Source: Bradyrhizobium sp. CCBAU 51627 (GTDB lineage Bacteria; Pseudomonadota; Alphaproteobacteria; Rhizobiales; Xanthobacteraceae). Taken from it: a stretch of DNA of 64,000 bases. A program made the translations under genes and the position numbers. The notes under the pieces were generated by a model that saw nothing but the letters and a program-made list of their open reading frames with translations, searched no databases and was not told the origin of the DNA. Location: the NCBI RefSeq assembly GCF_028128765.1, contig NZ_LBJG01000081.1, forward strand, positions 17,642 through 81,641. The letters run 5' to 3'. This document shows positions 1 through 7,731 of this stretch, one piece after another (position 1 is the first letter of the stretch; each line of letters starts with the position of its first letter).

Positions 1-470
1 CGCGCCTGACCTGCATGATCATGCTCATTCTCGCGGGAGCCGCGTACACAACGGCCGCGATGGCCTATACCGGCATTCCGGCGGCGCTCGCCACCTGGGT
101 GCAAGGGCAGCAGCTCACGCCGAGCATGCTCGCGCTCTATCTGAGCATCATGTACATCATCCTCGGCTGCCTGATCGACGGCATCTCGATGATCGTGCTG
201 ACGGCCGTCATCGTGCTGCCGATGGTGAAGCAGGCTGGGCTCGATCTAATCTGGTTCGGGGTCTATCTCATTATCCATGTCGAGATGGCTCAGATCACCC
301 CGCCGGTCGGCTTCAACCTGTTCGTGCTTCAGAACATGAGTGGCCGCGATACCCTGACCGTCGCCAAGGCCGCGTTCCCGTTCTTTATGCTGCTGCTAGC
401 CGCCGTGTTCATCATCACCGAATATCCGCAAATCGTGCTGTTTCTGCCCAAGCTCGCGTTCCCCGACTAA
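1..470 (+). CDS. TRAP transporter large permease (DctM type), 3' part
   Basis: C-terminal ~155 codons of a TRAP large permease. The reading frame is open to the left edge, so the gene starts outside the window. The visible part has several hydrophobic helices and the family-typical stretches LGCLIDGISMIVLTAVIVLP and HVEMAQITPPVGFNLFVLQ, the latter being the conserved PPxGxNLFV region near the end of DctM. It would form the ion-driven channel half of a TRAP importer in the inner membrane. The next gene, 32 nt downstream on the same strand, is a matching periplasmic binding protein, so they are probably one operon. The substrate cannot be read from sequence. Confidence 0.9.
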   Translation, partial: RLTCMIMLILAGAAYTTAAMAYTGIPAALATWVQGQQLTPSMLALYLSIMYIILGCLIDGISMIVLTAVIVLPMVKQAGLDLIWFGVYLIIHVEMAQITPPVGFNLFVLQNMSGRDTLTVAKAAFPFFMLLLAAVFIITEYPQIVLFLPKLAFPD

Positions 471-502
471 GGGTTTTGCGCTTTACCGTGAGGAGAAGTT
501 CG

Positions 503-1480
503 ATGACGTCCCGTTTGTTGCTTTCAGGATTGATCGCTGGTGCGCTGTTGGCCGCGACGCCCGCCATGGCCCAGACCAAATGGAATTTGCCCGCGGCGTA
601 TCCGGCCGACAATCCGCACTCGGAAAACCTGGTCGCGTTCGCCAAGGACGTCGAAGCTGCCACTTCGGGAAAGCTCCTGATCACGGTTCATCCGAACGCC
701 TCGCTGTTCAAAGCCCCGGACATCAAGCGCGCAGTCGTGACCGGGCAGGCGCAAATGGGCGAATTGCTGCTCTCGATCCACGAGAATGAGGATCCTGTAT
801 TCGGGATCGACGTCGTGCCGTTCCTTGCGACGAGCTTTCCCCAGGCTATGAAATTGTATCAGGCCTCAAAGCCGCTGATCGCGAAGAAGCTGGACGCGCA
901 AGGCTTGAAGCTTCTGTTCGCGGTGCCGTGGGCGCCGCAGGGCGTCTACGTCAACAAGCCGCTCGCCTCGATCGAGGACATGAAGGGCCTGAAATGGCGC
1001 GCCTATAACGTTGGCACCGCACGCATCGGCGAATTGGTCGGCGCTCAGTCCGTGACGATCCAGGCCGCGGAGCTTCCGCAAGCGCTTGCGACGGGCGTGG
1101 TGAATTCGTTCATGTCGTCGGGCGGCACGGGCTACGATTCCAAGGCGTGGGAATCCCTGAAATACTTCTACGACGTGCAGGCCTGGATTCCGAAGGACTA
1201 CACCTTCGTCAACAAGGCGGCATTCGAAGCCCTCGACAAGCCGACCCAGGAGGCCATCCTCAAGGCCGCGGCTACGGCGGAAACGCGCGGCTGGAAGGCC
1301 TGGGAAGAGAAGGCCAATTGGTACATCGACCAGCTCAAGGCCAAGGGCATGACCGTCGAGCCGCCCAGCCCGGCGCTGAAGGCCGGTTTCGAAAAGATCG
1401 GTGAGCAGCTCACAGCCGACTGGCTCAAGAAAGCCGGGGCGGACGGCCAGGCCGTGATCGACGCCTACAAGAAGATGTGA
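503..1480 (+). CDS. TRAP transporter periplasmic substrate-binding protein (DctP family)
   Basis: 325 aa, normal DctP length. The N-terminus is a clean Sec signal peptide (about residues 1-23, ending TPAMA-Q). The mature part has the DctP pattern: an early PxxxPHSENLVAFAKDVE segment, NASLFKAPDIKRAV, and the central WRAYNVGTARIGELVGAQ stretch where this family has its substrate-contacting Arg. I chose the ATG at 503 because AGGAGA (491-496) precedes it by 6 nt; a TTG at 476 is in frame but has no such site and would spoil the signal peptide. It pairs with the permease ending at 470. Ligand unknown; organic acids are usual for the family. Confidence 0.92.
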   Translation: MTSRLLLSGLIAGALLAATPAMAQTKWNLPAAYPADNPHSENLVAFAKDVEAATSGKLLITVHPNASLFKAPDIKRAVVTGQAQMGELLLSIHENEDPVFGIDVVPFLATSFPQAMKLYQASKPLIAKKLDAQGLKLLFAVPWAPQGVYVNKPLASIEDMKGLKWRAYNVGTARIGELVGAQSVTIQAAELPQALATGVVNSFMSSGGTGYDSKAWESLKYFYDVQAWIPKDYTFVNKAAFEALDKPTQEAILKAAATAETRGWKAWEEKANWYIDQLKAKGMTVEPPSPALKAGFEKIGEQLTADWLKKAGADGQAVIDAYKKM

Positions 1481-1490
1481 GGACGAAGCA

Positions 1491-1520
1491 GCCCTCCGCC
1501 TGAATTCCCAGGCGGAGGGC
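1491..1520. terminator. Bidirectional hairpin between convergent genes
   Basis: A perfect 12-bp stem (GCCCTCCGCCTG at 1491-1502, partner 1509-1520) with a 6-nt loop lies in the 53-nt gap between the dctP stop (1480) and the stop of the convergent acyl-CoA ligase (1534). It can serve both strands. There is no clear U-tract, so termination strength is uncertain. Confidence 0.75.
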
Positions 1521-1533
1521 TCTACGGTCTCCT

Positions 1534-3183
1534 TCAGGCCGAAATGGCCCTGGCCGAGCCGACTTCATTGCGCAGCAGGAATTTCTGGATCTTGCCCGTC
1601 GATGTCTTCGGGATCGGCCCGAACACGACGGCCTTCGGCGTCTTGAAGCCGCTCAAATGCGTGCGGCAGAAGGCGATGATGTCGGCCTCGCTCGCGCTCG
1701 CGCCGTCCTTGAGCTCGATGAAGGCGCAGGGCACCTCGCCCCATTTCGGATCGGGCTTGGCGACCACGGCGGCGAACAGCACGGCCGGGTGCTTGTAGAG
1801 AATGTCCTCGACTTCGACGGACGAGACGTTTTCGCCGCCGGAGATGATGATGTCCTTGGAACGGTCCTTGATCGTGACGTAGCCGTGTTCGTCGAGCACG
1901 CCGAGATCGCCGGTGTGAAACCAGCCGCCCTCGAAGGCTTCCCTGGTTGCTTTCTCGTTCTTGAGATATCCCTTCATCACGATATTGCCGCGGAACATGA
2001 CCTCGCCGATGGTCTCACCGTCGCGCGGCACCTCCTGCATGGTCTTGGGATCGATGACGGTGACGTTTTCCTCGAGCGGGTAGGGCACGCCCTGCCGGCG
2101 CTTCATGCGCGCGCGCTCGGCGGGGGGAAGATCGTCCCAGCCAGGCTGCTCGGCACAGACGGAGGCGGGGCCGTAGACCTCGGTCAGGCCATAGACGTGC
2201 GTGAGCTTAATTCCGATGCTCTCGGCGCCTTCCAGCACCGCGACAGGCGGCGCAGCGCCGGCGATCAGGCCGACGACGTGGCGAGCCGCGTTGCCCTTCG
2301 GTGCGTCGGGCGCGTTGATCAGCGTGTTGTAGACGATCGGCGCGCCGCACATATGGGTGACGCCGTGGCTCTTGATCAGCTCGAAGATTCGTGTTGGCTC
2401 GACCTTGCGCAGGCAGACATTGATGCCGGCGGCTGCCGCGATGGTCCAGGGGAAGCACCAGCCGTTGCAATGGAACATCGGCAGCGTCCAGAGATAGACC
2501 GGGTGCTGGCCAAGATTGCCGGCGAGGATGTTGCTGACGGCGTTCAGGTAGGCGCCACGATGATGGGTGACGACGCCCTTGGGATTGCCCGTCGTGCCCG
2601 AGGTGTAGCTCAGCGCGATCGCGTCCCATTCGTCGCTCGGGGTGATCGCCGCAAAATCCGGATCGCCTTGCGCGACGGCCGCTTCATATTCGATCTCGCC
2701 GATGCGCTTGCCGCCCTTGAAGGCGGCATCGTCGACGTCGATCACGAACGGCTTGGGTCCGGCCATCTGCGCCAACGCGTCGGTGATCACACCGGAAAAT
2801 TCGGGGTCGACCAGGATGATCCTGGCGCCGCCGTGGTCGAGCTGAAACGCGATCGAGGGTGCATCGAGCCGGATGTTGAGCGCGTTGAGTACGGCGCCGG
2901 TCATCGGGACCGCGAAATGCGCCTCGTTCATCGCCGGGATGTTCGGCAGCATCGCCGCCACGGTGTCGCCGACACCGATGCCTTTGCCGGCGAGATAAGA
3001 TGCAAAGCGCTTGCAGCGCTCGTGCGTCTGGGCCCACGTGAAGCTGCGGCCCTCATAAACCGTGCTGACGTGATCCGGATAAACCGCGGCGCTGCGCGCG
3101 AGGAAGCTCAGCGGCGACAGCGGCACGTAATTGGCGCGAGTCTTGTCGAGACCGATATTGTACTGGTTCTGCCGATCACTCAT
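1534..3183 (-). CDS. Acyl-CoA synthetase (AMP-forming, ANL superfamily)
   Basis: About 549 aa, normal for a FadD/AlkK-like ligase. It activates a carboxylic acid to its CoA thioester via an acyl-adenylate. Visible motifs in order: P-loop YTSGTTGNPKGVV (about 190-205), VYGLTEVYGP (about 335), GWFHTGDLG (about 420), KDRSKDIIISGGENVSSVEVE (about 440) and the C-terminal PKTSTGKIQK with the catalytic Lys. ATG at 3183 is preferred because GGAGGG lies 5 nt before it; a GTG at 3189 would sit inside that ribosome site. It is the last gene of the TRAP operon running left from 6132, 24 nt after the permease, which suggests that the imported substrate is a carboxylate activated with CoA. Chain length or aromatic preference cannot be told. 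Confidence 0.93.
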   Translation of the reverse strand: MSDRQNQYNIGLDKTRANYVPLSPLSFLARSAAVYPDHVSTVYEGRSFTWAQTHERCKRFASYLAGKGIGVGDTVAAMLPNIPAMNEAHFAVPMTGAVLNALNIRLDAPSIAFQLDHGGARIILVDPEFSGVITDALAQMAGPKPFVIDVDDAAFKGGKRIGEIEYEAAVAQGDPDFAAITPSDEWDAIALSYTSGTTGNPKGVVTHHRGAYLNAVSNILAGNLGQHPVYLWTLPMFHCNGWCFPWTIAAAAGINVCLRKVEPTRIFELIKSHGVTHMCGAPIVYNTLINAPDAPKGNAARHVVGLIAGAAPPVAVLEGAESIGIKLTHVYGLTEVYGPASVCAEQPGWDDLPPAERARMKRRQGVPYPLEENVTVIDPKTMQEVPRDGETIGEVMFRGNIVMKGYLKNEKATREAFEGGWFHTGDLGVLDEHGYVTIKDRSKDIIISGGENVSSVEVEDILYKHPAVLFAAVVAKPDPKWGEVPCAFIELKDGASASEADIIAFCRTHLSGFKTPKAVVFGPIPKTSTGKIQKFLLRNEVGSARAISA

Positions 3184-3207
3184 CGACACCCTCCGTGACG
3201 CCGCGCT

Positions 3208-5097
3208 TTACAGGAATCCGATCGAAATCCAGGGGAAGACCGCGACGATGATCAATCCCACCAGCAGCGCCACCAGATAACCCCAGATCGGCCTGATGCC
3301 GTCGGCCGGATCGACGCGTCCAATGGCACAGGCCGCATAATAGCCGACGCCGAAGGGCGGAGCGAATAGTCCGATACCCATCGCCAGAATGATCACCATG
3401 GCGTAGTGCACTTCATGCACACCAACGGCGCGGGCGATCGGAAACAGCAGGGGTCCGAACAGCACGATCGCGGGGATGCCCTCCAGTACGCTGCCGAGGA
3501 TCGTGAAGGCCAGGATAGACACGGCGATGAAGCTCGCAGCTCCCCCGGGCAATCCGGTCATGGCTGCCGCCAGCGAGCGCGAGAATCCTGATTGGGTCAG
3601 GCCCCAGGCCATCCCGGTGGCCGTGCCGATGATCAGCAGGATCGCCCCCGAGAGCGCCGCGGTCTCGACCAGCATCGGAAACAGCCGCCGCCAGTCGAAG
3701 CGGCGGTAGACCAGAAGGCCGACCAGGGCGCCATAGACGATGCCGATGGTGGAGACCTCAGTCGCGGTCGCGATGCCCTCGACGACGGCGTAGCGGATCA
3801 CGAAGGGCAGCGCGAGCGCGGGCAGGGCGAAGATGAAGGTCTTGCCGATCTCGGAGGCCGTGGCGCGGCGGACATGGCTCATGTCCTCGTGGCGGTAACG
3901 CCACCAGACCAGCATGCACAGCGTGAGCGCGAGCACGACACCGGGCAGCAGACCGCCGGTGAACAGCGCCGCGATCGAGACGCCGGTGACGGAGCCGATC
4001 GTGATCAGCACGAGGCTCGGCGGAATGGTTTCGGTTTGCGCGCCGGTCGCCGCCAGCAGCGCGACGAGATCGCCGGGCTTGGCGCCGCGCTGCTTCATCT
4101 CCGGAAACAGCACGGGCGCGACCGCGGCCATGTCGGCGGCCTTGGCGCCCGATATGCCGGAGACCAGATACATGGCGCCTACCAGCACGTAATGCAGGCC
4201 GCCGCGGACGTGGCCGAGCAGGCTTCCCAGGAACGCCACCATGGCCCGGGCCATGCCTGTCATCTCGATCAGAAGCCCGAGGAACACGAACAGTGGCACC
4301 GACAGCAGGATCAAATGGCTCATGCCCTCGTCCATCCGCCCGACGAGCACCATGACGGGCGTGCGCGTGGTCAACGCCAGATAGCCGAAGATTGCGAGGC
4401 CAAAGCCGAACGCAATGGGAACGCCGGCGAAGACGCAGAAGCCGGCGACGCCGACGAAGAAGATAACGAGGTTGAGATTGCCGAGAGGCCGTAAGTAGGG
4501 CTGCGCCAGCCAGAACAGGCCGACCACGACGAGGACGGAGATCACGGCCGTCAGCACCATGCGATAATCGGCGGTGCGGAGCAGCCGGACCAGCGCGAAT
4601 GCGGCCATCAGGCAAATCCCGACCGGCAGCGCGACGGCGCGCCACATGTTCGAAATCTGCAGCGCGGGTGTGGTGATGAAGCTTTCCTCGTAGGCGTAGT
4701 CCCAGGACGGCCAGATGATCAGCACAAGGAACGCGAGCGCTGCGCAGGTCGCGATCAGGTCGAGATAGGCGCGCATGGCCGGCCGCGCCCGCGCGACAAC
4801 CGCGGTCATGCGCATGTGCTCGGAGCGGCGAAATGCGACCGCCGCGCCCAGCATCGCTAGCCACAGGAACAGAATCGAGGCGAGTTCGTCGGACCAGATC
4901 AGCGGCCGGTGCAAGCCGTAGCGCGCGACGACGCCCGCAAACAGGATCGCGATCTCGACAACCACCAGAATGGCCGCCGGGATTTCGACAGCGAGGCCGA
5001 GGATGTGCTCGAGCGAAGCCAGCAGAGAGGATCGGCGAGGGGGCTGAACAGCCACCTCGCCCACGACTTCGGTCACCTGAACCTCGACCTGAGCCAT
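3208..5097 (-). CDS. TRAP transporter fused permease (DctQ-DctM)
   Basis: 629 aa, matching a fusion of the small (DctQ) and large (DctM) TRAP permeases. After a short cytosolic start, residues about 25-190 form the DctQ part (GVVARYGLHRPLIWSDELASILFLW is the typical DctQ signature). Two linking helices follow. From about 205 to the end is DctM, with GVPIAFGFGLAIFGYLAL, SVPLFVFLGLLIEMTGMA, SGISGAKAADMAAVAPVL and PPFGVGYYAACAIG near the end. About 16 membrane segments can be counted. It lies 15 nt after the binding-protein gene at 5113-6132 and shares an operon with it and with the downstream acyl-CoA ligase. Confidence 0.93.
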   Translation of the reverse strand: MAQVEVQVTEVVGEVAVQPPRRSSLLASLEHILGLAVEIPAAILVVVEIAILFAGVVARYGLHRPLIWSDELASILFLWLAMLGAAVAFRRSEHMRMTAVVARARPAMRAYLDLIATCAALAFLVLIIWPSWDYAYEESFITTPALQISNMWRAVALPVGICLMAAFALVRLLRTADYRMVLTAVISVLVVVGLFWLAQPYLRPLGNLNLVIFFVGVAGFCVFAGVPIAFGFGLAIFGYLALTTRTPVMVLVGRMDEGMSHLILLSVPLFVFLGLLIEMTGMARAMVAFLGSLLGHVRGGLHYVLVGAMYLVSGISGAKAADMAAVAPVLFPEMKQRGAKPGDLVALLAATGAQTETIPPSLVLITIGSVTGVSIAALFTGGLLPGVVLALTLCMLVWWRYRHEDMSHVRRATASEIGKTFIFALPALALPFVIRYAVVEGIATATEVSTIGIVYGALVGLLVYRRFDWRRLFPMLVETAALSGAILLIIGTATGMAWGLTQSGFSRSLAAAMTGLPGGAASFIAVSILAFTILGSVLEGIPAIVLFGPLLFPIARAVGVHEVHYAMVIILAMGIGLFAPPFGVGYYAACAIGRVDPADGIRPIWGYLVALLVGLIIVAVFPWISIGFL

Positions 5098-5112
5098 GAC
5101 GGCCCCAACGCG

Positions 5113-6132
5113 TTACGACAGCTTGCCGACGGCCTTTTCCAGCAGCTCCCAGGCCTGCTCGCCATACTTGCCCTTCCACTCGGCATAGAAGCCGGCGGTG
5201 CGCAGCTTGTCGCGGAACGGCGCGACCGCGGGCTGGTTGAAGGTCAGACCCTTGCCCGCGAGCTCCTGCTGGAGACCAGCATTCAGCTTGGCAGTGTCCT
5301 CACGCTCCTTGATGGCGGCGGCGTTGATGTTCTTGGCGACGATGGTGCGCACGTCCTGTGGGAGTTTTTCCCAGGCTCTCCGGTTGGCCAGGAACCAGAA
5401 GCCATCCCACATGTGGTTGGTCAGCGAGCAGTATTTCTGCACTTCGTAGAGCTTTGCCGTCGAGATGATCGCCAGCGGGTTCTCCTGGCCCTCGACGATC
5501 TTGGTCTGAAGCGCGGAATAGACCTCGGCGAAATTGATCGAGGCGGGCGCGGCGTCGAAGGCCTTGAACATCGAGGTCCACAGCGGAGATACCGGCACAC
5601 GAATCTTGAAGCCCTTGAAGTCGTCAGGACCGTTGATGGGCTTGGTCGACGACGTGGTCTGGCGGAAGCCGTTGTCCCAGATCTTGTCCATGACCTCGAG
5701 GCCGGCTTTCTTGATCTCGCCGCGGACATAGGCGCCGAGGTCGCCGTCCATGGCCTTCCAGACCGTGCCGTAATCCGGGAACGCGAAGCCGATGCCGTTG
5801 ATGGATGCCGCCGGTACCAGGGTCGACAGAATCAGGCCGGACAGCGTGAAAAACTCGACGCCGCCGGAACGGATCTGGCTCAGCATATCGGTATCCGACC
5901 CAAGCTGGTTATTGGGAAAAATCTGGAGATCGAATTTGCCGTTGGTTTCGCTCTTGATCGCCGCAGCCATCTCCTTGGCGCGGATATTGAGCGGGTGCGT
6001 ATCGGGCAGGTTGTTGGCGTATTTGTAGGTGAACTCGGCAGCCTGAGCACGGGCCACATAGGGTGCGCCGACACCGCCAAAGACGGCGGTCGCGGCGGAA
6101 GCCTTGAGAAGCGTGCGGCGGGAAAAACTCAT
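5113..6132 (-). CDS. TRAP transporter substrate-binding protein (DctP family), Tat-type signal
   Basis: 339 aa. The N-terminus SFSRRTLLKASAATAVFGG is a twin-arginine signal, so it is exported folded. The mature protein shows the DctP layout: YANNLPDTHPLNIRAKEMA, a central FKIRVPVSPLWTSMFKAF region with the conserved Arg, and SALQTKIVEGQENPLAII. First gene of the operon dctP-dctQM-acyl-CoA ligase. It differs clearly from the binding protein at 503-1480, so the window holds two distinct TRAP systems arranged tail to tail. Confidence 0.92.
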   Translation of the reverse strand: MSFSRRTLLKASAATAVFGGVGAPYVARAQAAEFTYKYANNLPDTHPLNIRAKEMAAAIKSETNGKFDLQIFPNNQLGSDTDMLSQIRSGGVEFFTLSGLILSTLVPAASINGIGFAFPDYGTVWKAMDGDLGAYVRGEIKKAGLEVMDKIWDNGFRQTTSSTKPINGPDDFKGFKIRVPVSPLWTSMFKAFDAAPASINFAEVYSALQTKIVEGQENPLAIISTAKLYEVQKYCSLTNHMWDGFWFLANRRAWEKLPQDVRTIVAKNINAAAIKEREDTAKLNAGLQQELAGKGLTFNQPAVAPFRDKLRTAGFYAEWKGKYGEQAWELLEKAVGKLS

Positions 6133-6677
6133 GGGTCTGCTTCCTCAGAAGAATTGTTCTTGTTGTGAGACGCAAACCATACGGACGTCAGGCCTGAAGG
6201 TCATCTGCGATCTCGCGAAGCTCGCTTATTGCAGCCGGACAAGGTCGCGGCAATATCGGCTTTCAGACGAGGCCGCTGGTGCGTGCAAACTGCGGATCGA
6301 TGCCTCAGACCATGGCGGCTCGAAAGTCGGATCTGTGAAGCTCCAATGGCAGGAGTTTCGCCTAAATCATTGATCAAATTGAATATAAAGATATTCCATA
6401 ATATACCTTATGCGAATCGCGGATACGGCGGATCAAGGACGCGGCGCAGCAGGTGTGCTCCGCCAAATCGAGATCGTTGTTGGCCCCTTGCCCCATCAGA
6501 GACTGAACCGTGACGGCAGCTCGAGCCAGTGAGGCTCTGTTTCTGAAGTGGATCGAGTCGCGTCATCCCAAGGCGAAGGAAGCCGATCGGCCATCCGGCT
6601 GGCCGACATGCCGCGGGCGACGGTTGGCGCGGTGTCCGGCACTGGCGGAAGCAGCCGTTGACCGCAAACCGCAAGCG
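6133..6677. other. 545-nt intergenic region, TRAP operon upstream region
   Basis: It lies between the start of the TRAP operon (6132, leftward) and the stop of the ferritin-like gene (6678). Short open frames exist on both strands, but none has a ribosome site, a recognisable domain or convincing codon use. The stretch 6368-6412 is strikingly AT-rich for this genome and is the likely promoter and control area of the TRAP operon. Nothing else is recognised. Confidence 0.5.
6391..6404. promoter_or_regulatory. Short inverted repeat in AT-rich patch, possible operator
   Basis: ATATT-CCAT-AATAT, 5-bp arms around 4 nt, lies in the only AT-rich patch upstream of the TRAP operon. Small GntR-type regulators often control such operons through short palindromes, but no regulator gene is adjacent and the repeat is short enough to be chance. 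Confidence 0.25.
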
Positions 6678-7553
6678 CTAGTTCGCCGAAAGAGAACGGA
6701 GCCAGGCCAATCTGGAGATCGCCCTCTCCGCCATCTGTTGCAGGTGCTCGGTGCGCGCAGCGTCGTCCGAGCGTTCGGCCCCATCGAGATAGCTGTCGAC
6801 CAGGGCCTCGGCGATCTCCAGCGAATCCTTGTCTTCGAGCGAGGCCGGAAAGCGGCCGACATCGGCGGCGGCATCGGCCATCCTGGCCGTCTCGTCGTGC
6901 AGCTGCCGTGTACGGACTGCGCTTGGCCCGCTCATATGTCGCTCGAGATCAGCAAGCTGGTCTGCCAGGCGAAGCTCGAGCCTCCGCGCATCGATCTGCA
7001 ATGTTGCGGTTCCTGATCCAGCGGAGGGTTCCCGCGCGTGCTCGCGATGGTAGGCGCGGCGCCTCTCCTTCCGCAGCGCGGTAACATGGCCGAGTTCTTC
7101 CCTTGCCATGGCCTCGGACGCCTGCTTGACCTCGGGATCATCGGAGTAGGCCGCGAGATAGGACCAGAACGCGAAGGCGCGTTCCTCATTGCGGACCGCC
7201 ATTGCGAGCGCGCGATAGGGCGTCATCAATCGGGACGTCTTCACCTCTGCGGCAGCTTCCGGATCAATCGCTTCGGGCGTTTGCCAGCGCACTAGCGCGG
7301 GATCTGGAACTTTGCCGCGGCGTGACTGTGACCATTGCGCGACGCTGTCGACGTGCTCGCGCTCCGCGGAACCCAGCTTCGCGAACACATCGGCCAGATC
7401 ATGCTTGCCCTGCTTGCGCATCTCTTCGGCCAAATCGTCGTAACGATTTGCCGCCTCCAGCTCCATTCCATGCGCTAGCGCAAAGAGCTCGTCGAGAGAC
7501 TCCACTACACCACCGGGCTCGGCACTCAGCAATGACGTGCGTAGGAATGGCAT
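6678..7553 (-). CDS. Ferritin-like (rubrerythrin-type) di-iron domain protein
   Basis: 291 aa. The first ~165 residues are a four-helix ferritin-like bundle with spaced carboxylate/His ligands: MELEAANRYDDLAEE (about 31-45), SAEREHVDSV (about 67-75), RNEERAFAFWSYLA (about 121) and AREELGHVTALRKE (about 151). This is the rubrerythrin pattern EEx-ExxH repeated twice. No rubredoxin CxxC domain is present. The C-terminal ~110 residues are helical and unassigned. Likely role: peroxide or iron handling in the cytoplasm. Start ATG at 7553 follows GGAG with 9-nt spacing. It is divergent from nosR with only 178 nt between, so the two may share control by oxygen or NO. Confidence 0.75.
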   Translation of the reverse strand: MPFLRTSLLSAEPGGVVESLDELFALAHGMELEAANRYDDLAEEMRKQGKHDLADVFAKLGSAEREHVDSVAQWSQSRRGKVPDPALVRWQTPEAIDPEAAAEVKTSRLMTPYRALAMAVRNEERAFAFWSYLAAYSDDPEVKQASEAMAREELGHVTALRKERRRAYHREHAREPSAGSGTATLQIDARRLELRLADQLADLERHMSGPSAVRTRQLHDETARMADAAADVGRFPASLEDKDSLEIAEALVDSYLDGAERSDDAARTEHLQQMAERAISRLAWLRSLSAN

Positions 7554-7691
7554 GACGATGGCTCCAGATGCAGACGACTAGTTCGGCTCCGCACGCACAT
7601 AAGGAGTTTTGCGGAGTTGACACATGCGGTCGCGGACGATGAGTTTTACACGTCAGCGGCGACAAATCATCGACGAAGAATCTTTCATCAC

Positions 7692-7712
7692 GCGCGGCCC
7701 TCTCGGCCGCGC
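7692..7712. promoter_or_regulatory. GC hairpin in the nosR leader
   Basis: GCGCGGCC-CTCTC-GGCCGCGC, a perfect 8-bp stem with a 5-nt loop ending 19 nt before the nosR start codon. It could affect translation of nosR or be the end of a leader. No TTGA-N6-TCAA type FixK/NnrR box is seen between 7554 and 7731. Confidence 0.3.
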
Positions 7713-7731
7713 AGATCGCGTTTGAATCGAA

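Noticed and set aside
1657..3198. 513-codon plus-strand open frame
   Set aside because: Antisense shadow of the acyl-CoA ligase, whose ANL motifs are intact.
6408..6674. Minus-strand open frame downstream of the ferritin-like gene
   Set aside because: No ribosome site, low-complexity translation and no recognisable feature.
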